The notes below the pieces were generated by a model that did not search any database, had not been told where the DNA came from, and worked only from the letters and a program-made list of their open reading frames with translations. A DNA stretch of 64,000 nt from Amycolatopsis sp. CA-230715 (GTDB taxonomy: Bacteria > Actinomycetota > Actinomycetes > Mycobacteriales > Pseudonocardiaceae): the NCBI RefSeq assembly GCF_018736145.1, contig NZ_CP059997.1:7377501-7441500 (forward strand), in the 5' to 3' direction. Of the stretch, positions 43,638-53,499 are shown piece by piece; position 1 is the first letter of the stretch, and each line of letters starts with the position of its first letter. The position numbers and the translations under genes were made by a program.

Positions 43638-45086
43638 ATGACTGAAACCTCGGCCAAACCGGAACGCACCGGGGAGCAAGCGAACGGTGTGCCGTCCGGC
43701 GCGATCACCGATTTCGGCATCGACACCACGTCGATGTCCACCGGGGAAGCCATCCGCGACTACGGGTCGCGGCTCAAGGCGGGCCAGCTCGGCGCGCTGC
43801 CCGCGGTGCTCGGCCTGCTCGTGCTCGTCGTCCTGTTCTCCGCGCTGTCGGACAAGTTCTTCTCCCTCAACAACATCGCGAACCTCCTCGCGCAGGGCGC
43901 GGGGCAGACGATCATCGCGATGGGCATCGTGTTCGTGCTGCTGCTCGGCGAGATCGATCTGTCGGCCGGAACCGCCTCCGGTGTCGCGGGCGCGGTGATG
44001 GCACTGCACTACGTGCGCAACGGCAACCTGCTCGGCGGCATGCACACCGGCGTGTTCTACGCCTTCCTCGCCGTGCTCGCGGTCGCCGTGCTGCTCGGGA
44101 TCTTCCTGCGGATCTGGGCCGGTGCCGCGTTCGCGTTCGTCGCGATCGTGCTCGCGCTGTCCGGGGCCGCGGCGAACCCGTGGGTCGAAATGCTGCTCGC
44201 CATCAGCGTCGGCGCCGCGATCGGCTGCATCACCGGGTTCCTGGTGTCCAAGATCGGCATGCCGTCGTTCGTGGTGACCCTGGCGCTGTTCATCGTGTGG
44301 CAGGGCGTGATCCTGCAGTTCATCGGCCAGGGCGGCACGCTCGGGATCAGCACCTCCGAGGTGTTGTTCAAGGTGGCCAACGGAAACCTGTCCACGCTCG
44401 GGAGCTGGCTGCTGTTCGTGCTCGGCGCGGGCGGGTTCGCCGCGGTCACGCTCGGGCAGCACTTCTCCCGGCTCAAGCGCGGGCTCGTCACCCAGCCGAC
44501 CCCGCTCGTGCTGTTCAAGGTCGGCGCGGTCGCGGTGCTCGCCGCCGTCGCCACGTACCTGTTCACGATCAACAGGGCGCCGAACCCGAACATCGTGATC
44601 TCCGGTGTGCCGTACGTGGTCCCGATCGTGCTGGTGCTGCTCGTCGCGGGCACCTACGTGCTCAACCGCACCAAGTACGGCAGGCACATCTACGCCGTCG
44701 GCGGCAACCGCGAGGCGGCGCGCCGGGCCGGGATCAACGTCGACAAGATCAGGGCCAGCGTGTTCGTGATCTGCTCGACCGTGGCCGCGGTCGGCGCGAT
44801 CGTCTACTCGTCGAAGGTCGGCTCGGTCGACCCGCAGGCTGGCGGTCTCAACACGCTGCTGTTCGCCGTCGGCGCCGCGGTGATCGGCGGGACCTCGCTG
44901 TTCGGCGGCCGCGGCCGGATCGTGGACGCGGTGATCGGCGGCGCCGTGCTCGCCGTCGTGACCAACGCGCTCGGCCTGCTCGGACAGCCGCCCGCGGTGG
45001 TCAACGTGATCACCGGACTCGTGCTCATGCTGGCCGCCACGGTCGACGCGCTGTCCCGCCGTCGCGCCGCCACGGCGCCCCGCTGA
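43638..45086 (+). CDS. Sugar ABC transporter permease, XylH-like
   Basis: A 482-residue permease with about ten to twelve hydrophobic helices. It has the family landmarks GEIDLSAGTASGVAGAV, VSKIGMPSFVVTLALF and YAVGGNREAARRAGINVDKI near the coupling region. A ~50-residue hydrophilic N-terminal tail precedes the first helix. At 482 residues it is longer than ribose-type permeases (~320), as expected for XylH-type proteins. It follows the ATPase gene by 18 bp. Confidence 0.95.
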   Translation: MTETSAKPERTGEQANGVPSGAITDFGIDTTSMSTGEAIRDYGSRLKAGQLGALPAVLGLLVLVVLFSALSDKFFSLNNIANLLAQGAGQTIIAMGIVFVLLLGEIDLSAGTASGVAGAVMALHYVRNGNLLGGMHTGVFYAFLAVLAVAVLLGIFLRIWAGAAFAFVAIVLALSGAAANPWVEMLLAISVGAAIGCITGFLVSKIGMPSFVVTLALFIVWQGVILQFIGQGGTLGISTSEVLFKVANGNLSTLGSWLLFVLGAGGFAAVTLGQHFSRLKRGLVTQPTPLVLFKVGAVAVLAAVATYLFTINRAPNPNIVISGVPYVVPIVLVLLVAGTYVLNRTKYGRHIYAVGGNREAARRAGINVDKIRASVFVICSTVAAVGAIVYSSKVGSVDPQAGGLNTLLFAVGAAVIGGTSLFGGRGRIVDAVIGGAVLAVVTNALGLLGQPPAVVNVITGLVLMLAATVDALSRRRAATAPR

Positions 45087-45110
45087 GCCGTCCATGGAAT
45101 GATAAGGCCC

Positions 45111-46280
45111 GTGACCAGCACGCCTGTTGCACGACCAGACGAGGTGCGCCGGCACAACCGCACGACCTTGTTGCGGCTCCTGCACATCGGGGGACCGGTC
45201 ACCAGGGCGACGCTGGCCAACGAGCTCGGGTTGAACCGCAGCACCATCAAGACGCTGGTCGACGGCCTCGCCGAGGCCGGGGTCGTGGAGGAACGGGTAC
45301 CTCGTCCAGGGCGGGGGGCCGGCCGCCCCTCGCTACTGGTGCTGCCCCAGCCGCAGGCAGCCGTGGTGCTCGCGGTCGACATCCAGGTCGAGCACGTCGC
45401 GATCGCGTTCGTCGGGCTCGGCGGGCAGATCCTCGGCCGCAACAGCTGGAACCTGCACGGCCGCAACCGCGAGCCGGGCGAGGTCATCACGCACATCGTC
45501 GACTCGGCGACCGTGCTCGCCGGCGATCTCGGCTGCATCCCTTCCGGCGCCGGGGTTTCGGTGCCCGGCGTGGTCCGGCGCGCGGACGGGCACGTGCACG
45601 AGGCGCCCAACCTGCGCTGGACCGACATCGCGCTCGGCGAGCGGCTGACGAGCGTGCTGCGGGTCCCGGTGCTGGTCGGCAACGACGCCGAGCTGGGCGC
45701 CGTCGCCGAGCACCTCCGCGGCTCGGCACGCGGTTCTTCGGACGCGGTGTACGTCTCGGCCGATGTCGGTGTCGGCGGTGGCGTGATCGCCGAGGGCGCC
45801 TCCCTGCGCGGGGCGGCCGGGTACGTGGGAGAGCTGGGCCACATGGTGATCCGGCCGGGCGGCCGTGGCTGCTACTGCGGCAGCAGCGGCTGCTGGGAAA
45901 CCGAAGTCGGGGAGGCGGCGCTGTGCCGCGCGCTCGGCCTGCCCGAGGACACGCCCAGGGGAGCGATCCTCGTCGAGCTGAAAGAGCTCGCACAGGACGC
46001 CGAGGCGGCCGTACGGCGCCTCGGGGAGTTCGCCGAGTGGCTCACCCTGGGGCTGGTCAACGTGGTCAACCTGCTCGGCCCGCAGCTCGTCGTGCTCGGC
46101 GACCTGTTCACCATGCTGCCGCCCCCGGTGCTCGACTCCGTCACGGCGGCCGTGCGGCGCCGGAGCCTGGTCAGCAGGGCGGTCGGCGGCACGGACATCG
46201 TCTGTTCGAGCCTCGGCGCCGACGTGAAGCTGCTCGGGGCCGCCGAGGTAGCCTTCGAGCAGGTGCTCGACACGGTCTGA
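45111..46280 (+). CDS. ROK-family transcriptional regulator
   Basis: A 389-residue repressor: an N-terminal winged helix at ~10-65 (TTLLRLLHIGGPVTRATLAN, then NRSTIKTLVDGLAEAG) and a ROK sugar-kinase-like domain with VGVGGGVIAEG and the zinc motif C-Y-C-G-S-S-G-C-W-E. ROK repressors such as XylR sense sugars. It directly follows the xylose-type permease and probably controls this operon through the palindromes at 41501-41562. Starts are GTG at 45111, with AAGG upstream, or ATG at 45099. Confidence 0.93.
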   Translation: MTSTPVARPDEVRRHNRTTLLRLLHIGGPVTRATLANELGLNRSTIKTLVDGLAEAGVVEERVPRPGRGAGRPSLLVLPQPQAAVVLAVDIQVEHVAIAFVGLGGQILGRNSWNLHGRNREPGEVITHIVDSATVLAGDLGCIPSGAGVSVPGVVRRADGHVHEAPNLRWTDIALGERLTSVLRVPVLVGNDAELGAVAEHLRGSARGSSDAVYVSADVGVGGGVIAEGASLRGAAGYVGELGHMVIRPGGRGCYCGSSGCWETEVGEAALCRALGLPEDTPRGAILVELKELAQDAEAAVRRLGEFAEWLTLGLVNVVNLLGPQLVVLGDLFTMLPPPVLDSVTAAVRRRSLVSRAVGGTDIVCSSLGADVKLLGAAEVAFEQVLDTV

Positions 46281-46299
46281 ACCTGGCCCGAAAACGAAA

Positions 46300-46330
46300 G
46301 GTGGCGAGTGCTCTGGGAGCACTCGCCACC
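46300..46330. terminator. Bidirectional terminator hairpin
   Basis: A perfect 14-bp stem (46300-46313 with 46317-46330) and a 3-nt loop lie between the ROK gene and the convergent DUF7455 gene. An AAAACGAAA tract on the left serves as a T-tract for minus-strand transcripts. Confidence 0.85.
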
Positions 46331-46350
46331 TGTCAGAGAAAGACTCTTCG

Positions 46351-46533
46351 TCAGCCTCGCTGAATGTCCGCTGCCATTTCCTTGAGCTTGTTCTCGTGCT
46401 CCCGAGCGTGGTGTCCGCAGAAGAGCAACTCGCCGCCAGTGCTGAGTACGGCGCGAACCTGTGCTGCGGCACCGCACCGGTCGCAACGGTCGGCAGCGGT
46501 CAGTTCGGGGCGGGTGAGCGTAGGTGATGTCAT
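46351..46533 (-). CDS. Small DUF7455 zinc-ribbon protein
   Basis: A 60-residue protein with C-D-R-C near residue 18 and a second C-G-H-H around residue 40, a likely zinc-binding site. The end reads HAREHENKLKEMAADIQ. I recognise it as the DUF7455 family, conserved in actinobacteria and often near the primary sigma factor gene; function is unknown. The ATG at 46533 has GGAGGGAG upstream. It is convergent with the ROK gene. Confidence 0.82.
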   Translation of the reverse strand: MTSPTLTRPELTAADRCDRCGAAAQVRAVLSTGGELLFCGHHAREHENKLKEMAADIQRG

Positions 46534-46981
46534 GGGAGTCTCCCTCCGTCCCGGCACCGGTTGCCCGATGCCATCGATCCAGCTACGACCACTTCGGCAC
46601 TGACTCCGGGGGCGGGGTCGCCACCGGCTCCGCGGTGTTCGTTGCTTCCACTCTTGCAGACGTTCGGCGGGCCGCAAGTGTTCCCGCGCCGGTGGGAGGT
46701 GTGTCACGCCGAATTACCCCGGATGTCGTAGATCATTCCCGCGGACCGGGACGCGGAGTAACGGATTTTGCCGTTTCCCCAGGTGAAAGTGCCTGCGTAG
46801 GCGGGTACCGCGGCATCCGTCCGGCGTATCAAGTCCCGGCCCGCGCCGATCTTGTTCGTTCACAGCGGAATTCCGTGACGCGCTGTGGGGGATGGTCACA
46901 ATGCGGGCTCTTCGGCGTGTCGCGACCTCCGGGCGTGTCGTCCCGGCGCGCGGGACGACCCGACGTAGTCACCGGACCACC
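46534..46981. other. Intergenic stretch between divergent genes
   Basis: These 448 bases separate the DUF7455 gene from an unknown plus-strand gene. An in-frame ATG at 46892 would extend the latter, but the added 30 residues are Arg-rich and unlike a real N-terminus. A long leader for DUF7455 is possible. No clear promoter, RNA gene or repeat is seen. Confidence 0.5.
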
Positions 46982-47524
46982 GTGAGAGACTGCACCGCGA
47001 TGGCGCTGCTCGACGAGATCCGGCGGTTCCCCGGTGCGCTCGCCCGGGATGAGATGGCCGTTGCGATGGCGCGCGGGCTGCCCGCGGCCGGGCTCGCCGA
47101 CGCCCTGTCCGGCCCCGAGTTCCGGGTCACGCCGGTCTCCGGTGACTGGACGGCCGAGCGGCTGCGCGCGCTGCTCACGGCGTTGCACGGACTGGACGCG
47201 GTGGGTGTGCTCGCGTGCCTGTCCGCGGCAGACCTCGCCGCCGACGACACGCCCGACCGCGCGCTCCGGGACTGGCTCGAAGGCGGCATCCCTCCACTGT
47301 GGACATCGCAGCGGACGGGACGGCGATACGCCGCGCTGGATGGCACGCTCACCGCGGGCGACCGAACGCTGGTGTCCGTTGTGGACAGTGAGGCGCGGCT
47401 GCAACCGGCCGAACTGCTGGCGCACTCCTTGCGGGGCAACGGAATCCTGATCGTCACCCCGACCGCCGACGACGTGACCGAACTGGTCAGGTCGTCGGGT
47501 CTTCTCCCGTCGCTTTGGGCGTGA
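46982..47524 (+). CDS. Protein of unknown function
   Basis: A soluble protein of 180 residues from GTG 46982, or 174 from ATG 47000. The first half is helical (LLDEIRRFPGALARDEMAVA, then LRALLTALHGLDAVGVLACL). The second half holds alternating strands (LVSVVDSEARLQPAEL, then GNGILIVTPTADDVTELVRS). No domain or catalytic motif is recognised. Its 3' end overlaps the convergent amino acid permease by 38 bp. Codon usage is normal for the window, so it is likely a real gene. Confidence 0.7.
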   Translation: MRDCTAMALLDEIRRFPGALARDEMAVAMARGLPAAGLADALSGPEFRVTPVSGDWTAERLRALLTALHGLDAVGVLACLSAADLAADDTPDRALRDWLEGGIPPLWTSQRTGRRYAALDGTLTAGDRTLVSVVDSEARLQPAELLAHSLRGNGILIVTPTADDVTELVRSSGLLPSLWA

Positions 47525-48965
47525 CCTTTTCCGCCGCGGCGAGCTTGGAGTGCTTGCGGCCGTAGAAGAAGTAGATCGCGAGGCCGAGCAGGAGCCAGAC
47601 CGCGAACCGGATCCAGGTGAGCACGTCCAGGTTCAGCATCAGGTACAGGCAGGCGAGCGCGGCGGCGATCGGCAGCACCGGCGAAAGCGGCACCGTGAAG
47701 GGGCGCTTGAGATCGGGGCGCTTCTTGCGCAGCACCGGCACCGCGAGCGCGACGATGATCATCGCCGACAGCGCGCCGATGCTCACCATGTCCGACAGCT
47801 CGCTGATCGGGACGAACGCGGCCAGCGCCGCGATCAGCACCGCGCCGCCGATCGTCATCCGGTGCGGGGTGCCCCATTTCGGGTGCGCCTCGCCGATCTT
47901 CTTCGGCAGCAGGCCGTCGCGGCCCATCGCGAACCCGATCCGCCCGATCGTCACCAGCTCCACCATCATCACCGAGGTCAGCCCGGTGATCGCGCCGACG
48001 GAGATGAGCGCGCCGACCCAGCGCTGGCCGACCTGGTTGAACGCGTCCGCGAGCGGCGCGCCCTCGTCGATGTCGGTGTAGTGCACCATGCCGGTGAGCA
48101 CCAGCGACACGCCGATGTAGAGGATCGCGCAGATGCCCAGCGCGCCGAGGATGCCGACCCGCAGGTCCTTGCGCGGGTTGCGGGTCTCCTCGCCGAGGTT
48201 CGCCAGCGCCTCGAAACCGGTGTAGGCGAAGAACACCACCGCCGCCGCGGTGACCATGCCCGCGATCCCGTACACCGACTGCTGCAGCCCCAGCGCCGCT
48301 TGCACGACGGGCTGGTGCAACGTCCCCGTACCGGAGGTCGGCGGCTGCGCGTCCGGGATGAACGGGGTGAGGTTCGAGCCCTTGATGAAGAACACGCCGA
48401 CCACCAGGATCAGCACGCACACCGCGACCTTCACCAGCACGAGCGCGTTGGTGAACAGGGAGGACTGCTTGATCCCCGCCACGGCGACCGTGGTCAGCAG
48501 CGCGATGATCAGCACCGCGCCGATATTGACCGTCGCGTCCTCGCCGAACAGGTTCTGCGGCAGCCCGAGCAGGTTCGCCAGGTATCCCGACCAGCCGCGC
48601 GAGACGACCGCGGCGCCGAGCGCGAACTCCAGCAGCAGGTCCCAGCCGATGATCCAGGCGAAGATCTCGCCGAGCGTGGCGAACGCGTAGGTGTAGGCGC
48701 TGCCCGCGGTCGGCACGCTCGACGCCAGTTCGGCGTAGCAGAGCGCGGCGAGCCCGGCGACCACCGCGCCGATCACGAAGGACAGCGTCACCGAAGGCCC
48801 GGCGTGGCTCTTCGCCTCCACACCGGCGAGCGTGAAGATGCCGGTGCCGATGATGATGCCGACACCGAAGCCGATCAGATCACGCCCGCGTAGCCGCCGT
48901 TTCAGCTCCCCGGAGTTCTGCCGTTCGAGAACGTCGTCGACATTGAGTGTCCGCGTCACGCCCAT
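47487..48965 (-). CDS. APC-superfamily amino acid permease, CAT type
   Basis: A 492-residue transporter with 12-14 hydrophobic helices. APC marks are present: GFGVGIIIGTGIFTLAGVEA in TM1, YAELASSVPTAGSAYTYAF in TM3 and FFAYTGFEALANLGEETRNP in TM6-7. The pattern is that of cationic amino acid transporter-type permeases; substrate specificity is not readable. A two-component pair lies immediately upstream on the same strand, with a 48-bp gap to the response regulator stop. Confidence 0.94.
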   Translation of the reverse strand: MGVTRTLNVDDVLERQNSGELKRRLRGRDLIGFGVGIIIGTGIFTLAGVEAKSHAGPSVTLSFVIGAVVAGLAALCYAELASSVPTAGSAYTYAFATLGEIFAWIIGWDLLLEFALGAAVVSRGWSGYLANLLGLPQNLFGEDATVNIGAVLIIALLTTVAVAGIKQSSLFTNALVLVKVAVCVLILVVGVFFIKGSNLTPFIPDAQPPTSGTGTLHQPVVQAALGLQQSVYGIAGMVTAAAVVFFAYTGFEALANLGEETRNPRKDLRVGILGALGICAILYIGVSLVLTGMVHYTDIDEGAPLADAFNQVGQRWVGALISVGAITGLTSVMMVELVTIGRIGFAMGRDGLLPKKIGEAHPKWGTPHRMTIGGAVLIAALAAFVPISELSDMVSIGALSAMIIVALAVPVLRKKRPDLKRPFTVPLSPVLPIAAALACLYLMLNLDVLTWIRFAVWLLLGLAIYFFYGRKHSKLAAAEKVTPKATGEDPTT

Positions 48966-49013
48966 CCGGAAACAGTAGAAGGTCGGCGACCCCGGTGCAG
49001 GCCGACACGACCC

Positions 49014-49687
<674 letters not shown>

Positions 49688-49691
<4 letters not shown>

Positions 49692-50911
49692 GAGCCCATC
49701 CCCGCGATCGGCAGCCGCGCCCGTACCGACCACGACGAGCCCGTTGGCCCCGCCGACAGCGAGCCGCCCACCGCGGCCGCCCGTTCCCGCATGTTCAACA
49801 GTCCTCTCCCGGTGCCGGACGCGGCACCCGCGTCCGGCGGCAGCTCGTTGGTCACCTCGACGTGCAGTGTCCCCGCCACCCTGCGGACGGTGACGACCGC
49901 GTCGGTGTTCGGCGCGTGCTTCACCGCGTTCGTCAGCGCCTCCTGCGCGATCCGGTACGCGGTCAGGTCGACCGCCGCGGGCAACGGGTTGTCCTCGTCC
50001 AGTTCGGTGCGCACGTCGACGCGCATCCCGGTGGCCCGCGCGGAGTCGACGAGCACGGACAGGTCCGCCAGCCTGGCCGGCGCGGTCTTCTCGTCCTCGT
50101 CCGCCCTGGTGGACTGCAGCAGCCCGATCATCGCCCGCATCTCCTCCAGCGCGTGCACGCTGTTCTCCCGCACGGCTTCCAGCACCTTCCGCGAGGTCGC
50201 CGGATCGGCTTCGTTGAGCGAAAGCGCGGCCTCGGACTGGATCGCGATCGCCGACAGGTGCCCGGCGATCACGTCGTGCAGGTCGCGCGCCATCCGCGAC
50301 CGCTCGGCGACCACCGCCGCGTCGCGGTCCAGCTCGCTGATCCTGGCGAGCTGGGTGGCGTTCTCCCGCTCCTGCTCGGCGAGGTCCCGGAACTGGCGCA
50401 TGCCCGTCGCCCACCACACCGGCGTGATCACGAACGGGAAGTTGGCGGCGAGGGTGGCCAGCACGGCGATCTTCCAGTCGCCGACGACCACACCCGTGAT
50501 GGTCGCGGTGGCCACCGTGCTCAGCGCGGCCAGCGGGATCATCGCCCTGCTGAGCCCGCGCGAGCCGTACAGCGTCGCCGCGTAGACGTGGTCGAACAGC
50601 GACACCAGGATCGGCATGGTCAAGCCGATCGTCGCGTCCCAGGCCACCACGGCGATCGCCAGCGCGAGGCCGATCCCGGAGCGGCGCCTGCGCAGTAGCC
50701 CGAGCGCGCAGATCAGCGTCAGCGTCACCCAGTGCCATGGGTCCACGACGGTCTGCCTCGACCCGAAGATCGCGAACAGGCCGAACTGGTACAGCACCGC
50801 GCCCACCGCGAAGGAGGTGGTGCTGATGATCACGTCCTGCCAGGTTTCGCTCAGGCGCCGCAGCCGCTTGGGCAGCCTCGGTGAGGGCAGGGTCGAGGTG
50901 CGGCTGGACAC
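49688..50911 (-). CDS. Sensor histidine kinase, HisKA_3 type
   Basis: A 407-residue kinase. About five hydrophobic helices lie between ~25 and ~165, followed by a coiled region and the phospho-accepting H212 (MARDLHDVIAGHLSAIAIQS). The HATPase domain has QEALTNAVKHAPNTDAVV and G-rich GTGRGLLNMRERA. The absence of a large external loop suggests intramembrane or envelope-stress sensing. The GTG at 50911 is preferred to the far upstream start because two operator-like repeats lie just 5' of it. It is divergent from two small membrane genes. Confidence 0.92.
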
Positions 50912-50945
50912 GTGCCCATCACAGCACAGCCCGCGGGAGGCGACG

Positions 50946-50981
50946 TCATCCGAACTGATGACCTCATCCCAACTGATGACC
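50946..50981. promoter_or_regulatory. Two tandem 18-nt operator-like units
   Basis: TCATCCGAACTGATGACC (50946-50963) and TCATCCCAACTGATGACC (50964-50981) adjoin directly and differ at one base. Each contains the dyad TCATC-N6-GATGA. They lie between the divergent kinase gene and the 202-residue membrane gene, as expected for an autoregulatory NarL-type site. Confidence 0.75.
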
Positions 50982-51039
50982 CGCGAGTCCTGCCGATCAC
51001 CGACGCGCCACGGCACGGGAGTGCGCGATCGTTCCTGGC

Positions 51040-51648
51040 GTGGACAAAGCATGGGATTTCCTCGCCGCCAACCCGATGGCCGTGGTCATCGCGGCGGGCG
51101 AGATCGGGTTCTGGGTGTTGATCCTGGGCGGTCTCCTCGCCAGGTACCTGCTGCGCTGGCGCCGGACCGGCGCGGTGCTGCTCGCTTCGACCGCGGTGGT
51201 CGACATCGGGGTGCTCGTCGCGACGATGATCGACCTCGCGGGCGGTGGCAAGGCCACCGCGGTGCACGGGATCGCGGCGGTGTACCTCGGCTTCTCCGTC
51301 GCGTTCGGGCCGCGCCTGGTGCGGTGGGCCGATCAGCGGTTCGCACACCGCTTCGCGGGCGGGCCGCCCCCGGACAAACCGCCCAAGCACGGTCCCGAAC
51401 GGGTGCGCCACGAGTGGCGTGAATGGGGCCGCTGCGTGCTCGGCTGCGGGATCGCGGCCGCGGTGCTGCTGGTGCTGATCTTCGTCGTCGGCACCCCGGA
51501 GCAGACCAAGCCGCTCTGGGAGGCCACCGGCTGGTTGCCGCGGCTCGGCCTGATCACGGTCATCTGGTTCGTCACCGGACCGCTCTGGCAGACGTTGACT
51601 ACGCGGTCTTCGCGCGGGACCGCTGAAAGGGAACGGGTTTCGTCATGA
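51040..51648 (+). CDS. Membrane protein of unknown function beside a two-component system
   Basis: A 202-residue protein with about five hydrophobic helices (roughly 15-35, 45-65, 70-88, 138-158 and 168-185). A charged cytoplasmic loop lies between the third and fourth (HRFAGGPPPDKPPKHGPERV). No family is recognised. The GTG at 51040 is a natural start. It is divergent from the kinase gene across the tandem operator units and translationally coupled to the next gene (ATGA). Confidence 0.72.
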   Translation: MDKAWDFLAANPMAVVIAAGEIGFWVLILGGLLARYLLRWRRTGAVLLASTAVVDIGVLVATMIDLAGGGKATAVHGIAAVYLGFSVAFGPRLVRWADQRFAHRFAGGPPPDKPPKHGPERVRHEWREWGRCVLGCGIAAAVLLVLIFVVGTPEQTKPLWEATGWLPRLGLITVIWFVTGPLWQTLTTRSSRGTAERERVSS

Positions 51649-51857
51649 TCGAGGCGTTCGGGATCCTGCTGCTGGTGCAGGGCGTCGGCGGGTTTATCAA
51701 CCGGCTCGGCGACGGGTCGAGGAGCTGGTTCGTCCAGCTGTACGTGCTGCCGGAATCGCTGCACATCGCGGCGAGCGTGGTGATGGCCGTCGCGGGCGGC
51801 CTGCTCGTGCTGGCCGCCTCCGGTAAGCGCAAGATCAAGAACCGCTCCGGCGGCTGA
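51645..51857 (+). CDS. Small two-helix membrane protein
   Basis: A 70-residue protein with helices at ~2-18 and ~42-60 separated by NRLGDGSRSWFVQLYVLPES, and a basic C-terminal tail (GKRKIKNRSGG). Its ATG overlaps the stop of the 202-residue membrane gene, so they are coupled. Function is unknown. A 25-bp terminator follows. Confidence 0.72.
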   Translation: MIEAFGILLLVQGVGGFINRLGDGSRSWFVQLYVLPESLHIAASVVMAVAGGLLVLAASGKRKIKNRSGG

Positions 51858-51868
51858 GAATCGTTGCG

Positions 51869-51921
51869 GGGAAAGAAAACGCGGGTGCGTCCACAGTGGA
51901 CGCACCCGCGTTTTCTTTCCC
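51869..51921. terminator. Bidirectional 25-bp terminator hairpin
   Basis: A perfect 25-bp inverted repeat (51869-51893 with 51897-51921) and a 3-nt loop. The arms contain AAAGAAAAC and GTTTTCTTT, so both strands have a U-rich side. It separates the convergent membrane operon and first sigma factor gene. Confidence 0.93.
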
Positions 51922-51927
51922 GGTCTG

Positions 51928-53316
51928 CTAGTCGAGGTAGTCGCGGAGGACTTGGGATCGGGAGGGGTGGCGGAGTTTGGACATGGTTTTGGATTCGATT
52001 TGGCGGATGCGTTCGCGGGTGACGCCGTAGACTTGGCCGATTTCGTCGAGGGTGCGGGGTTGGCCGTCGGTGAGTCCGAAGCGGAGGCGGACGACGCCTG
52101 CTTCGCGTTCGGAGAGGGTTTGCAGGACGGATTGGAGTTGGTCCTGTAGGAGGGTGAAGGAGACGGCGTCGACGGCGACGACGGCTTCGGAGTCTTCGAT
52201 GAAGTCGCCGAGTTGGGAGTCGCCTTCGTCGCCGATGGTTTGGTCCAGCGAGATGGGTTCGCGGGCGTATTGCTGGATTTCGAGGACTTTCTCCGGGGAG
52301 ATGTCCATTTCTTTGGCGAGTTCTTCGGGGGTGGGTTCGCGGCCGAGGTCTTGGAGGAGTTCTCGTTGGATGCGGCCGAGTTTGTTGATGACTTCGACCA
52401 TGTGCACGGGGATGCGGATGGTGCGTGCTTGGTCGGCCATGGCGCGGGTGATGGCCTGGCGGATCCACCACGTGGCGTAGGTCGAAAACTTGTAACCCTT
52501 GGTGTAGTCGAACTTTTCGACCGCGCGGATCAGACCCAGATTGCCTTCCTGGATCAGGTCGAGGAACGCCATGCCGCGTCCCGTGTAGCGCTTGGCGAGG
52601 GAGACCACGAGCCGGAGGTTGGCCTCCAGCAGGTGGTCCTTCGCGCGTTCGCCGTCGCGGACGATCCATTTGAGATCGCGGCGCATCTGGGTGGCGAGTT
52701 TTTCGCCTTCTTCTTCGGATCCGCGGACGCGTTCGGCGGCGTAGAGGCCTGCTTCGATGCGTTTGGCGAGTTCGACTTCTTCTTCGGCGTTGAGGAGCGC
52801 GACCTTGCCGATCTGCTTGAGGTACGCGCGCACCGAGTCCGCCGAGGCGGTCAGCTCGGCGTCTTTACGGGCCTGCCGCAGCGCCTCGGACTCCTCCTCG
52901 TCCCACACGAAGCTCGACGAGGACTCGTCCGACGACTTCGCCCGCTTCCCGGCGGACTTGCCCGAGGCAGGAGCCTCCTCGTCGGCCTCTTCTTCTTCGG
53001 CGTCCTCGGCGGAGTCCTCGTCGGAGGTGAGGGTCGCGTCGACGACGTCGACTTCGACTTCTTCGAGGTCGGAGAGGTCGGGGGTTTCGAGGTCGGCCTC
53101 GTCGAGGTCTTCGGGGCCGTCGGCTTCGCCGGCGGTGTCCTCGCCCTTGGCCTTGGTCTTCGCGGGGGCCTTCTTCGCCGCGGTCTTGCGCGCGGCGGGC
53201 TTACGGGGAGCAGCCTTCTTCGCCGCCGTGCCGTTCTGGCCTTCGGCCTCGGGTTCGGCATCGGTGCTGGTCGCTGTCTTCTTGCCGCTTCGGCTGGCGG
53301 TCCTCGGGGCTGCCAC
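51928..53316 (-). CDS. sigA: Primary sigma factor, first of two tandem copies
   Basis: A 462-residue group 1 sigma factor. The N-terminal ~135 residues are low-complexity: an Ala/Lys/Pro-rich part (KKAAPRKPAARKTAAKK), then an acidic part. Region 1.2 follows from ~158, region 2 from ~228 (LVVSLAKRYTGRGMAFLDLI, then STYATWWIRQAITRAM), region 3, and region 4 at the end (LDEIGQVYGVTRERIRQIES). The last ~327 residues are identical to the second copy. The GTG at 53316 is preferred, with GAAAGG upstream; GTG 53322 is the alternative. It lies distal to ppgK, so it is probably the extra paralogue of the syntenic sigA. Confidence 0.95.
   Translation of the reverse strand: MAAPRTASRSGKKTATSTDAEPEAEGQNGTAAKKAAPRKPAARKTAAKKAPAKTKAKGEDTAGEADGPEDLDEADLETPDLSDLEEVEVDVVDATLTSDEDSAEDAEEEEADEEAPASGKSAGKRAKSSDESSSSFVWDEEESEALRQARKDAELTASADSVRAYLKQIGKVALLNAEEEVELAKRIEAGLYAAERVRGSEEEGEKLATQMRRDLKWIVRDGERAKDHLLEANLRLVVSLAKRYTGRGMAFLDLIQEGNLGLIRAVEKFDYTKGYKFSTYATWWIRQAITRAMADQARTIRIPVHMVEVINKLGRIQRELLQDLGREPTPEELAKEMDISPEKVLEIQQYAREPISLDQTIGDEGDSQLGDFIEDSEAVVAVDAVSFTLLQDQLQSVLQTLSEREAGVVRLRFGLTDGQPRTLDEIGQVYGVTRERIRQIESKTMSKLRHPSRSQVLRDYLD
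51931..52912 (-). repeat. Near-identical duplicated segment, copy in first sigA
   Basis: This 982-bp segment matches 53556-54537 at a constant offset of 1625 bp. By eye I found only two substitutions, at 52822 and 52825. It covers the shared ~327 C-terminal codons. The stop codon differs (TAG here, TGA in the other copy), and similarity drops sharply past 52912 in the acidic linker, then returns in the Lys/Ala-rich part. Confidence 0.9.
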
Positions 53317-53438
53317 AGACACCCTTTCGCAGTGGTCGATCACGACGAACCGGGGCAGGGAGCTGGCCTCGGCTGCCTCGGATTCGGACTCGTCCCTCGG
53401 CCTGCCGGCTTGCCGTCCGCAGGTCCAGGCCGCGTTCC

Positions 53439-53444
53439 ATTGTA
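53439..53444 (-). promoter_or_regulatory. -10 element of first sigA copy
   Basis: The minus strand reads GTCGTTACAATGGAAC, giving a TACAAT -10 box about 120 nt before the GTG start. The same block precedes the second copy. A good -35 is not visible at normal spacing. Confidence 0.6.
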
Positions 53445-53499
53445 ACGACGCCACGCCGCGTTCGCCGCCACTTGATCGGCTTCTGTGACCCGGCGAGAC

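Noticed and set aside
52213..53445. Plus-strand 410-codon frames rich in Phe/Gly/Asp opposite both sigma genes (also 53838-55070)
   Set aside because: They are antisense shadows of the GC-rich sigma genes, with composition expected from reverse codons and no ribosome site.
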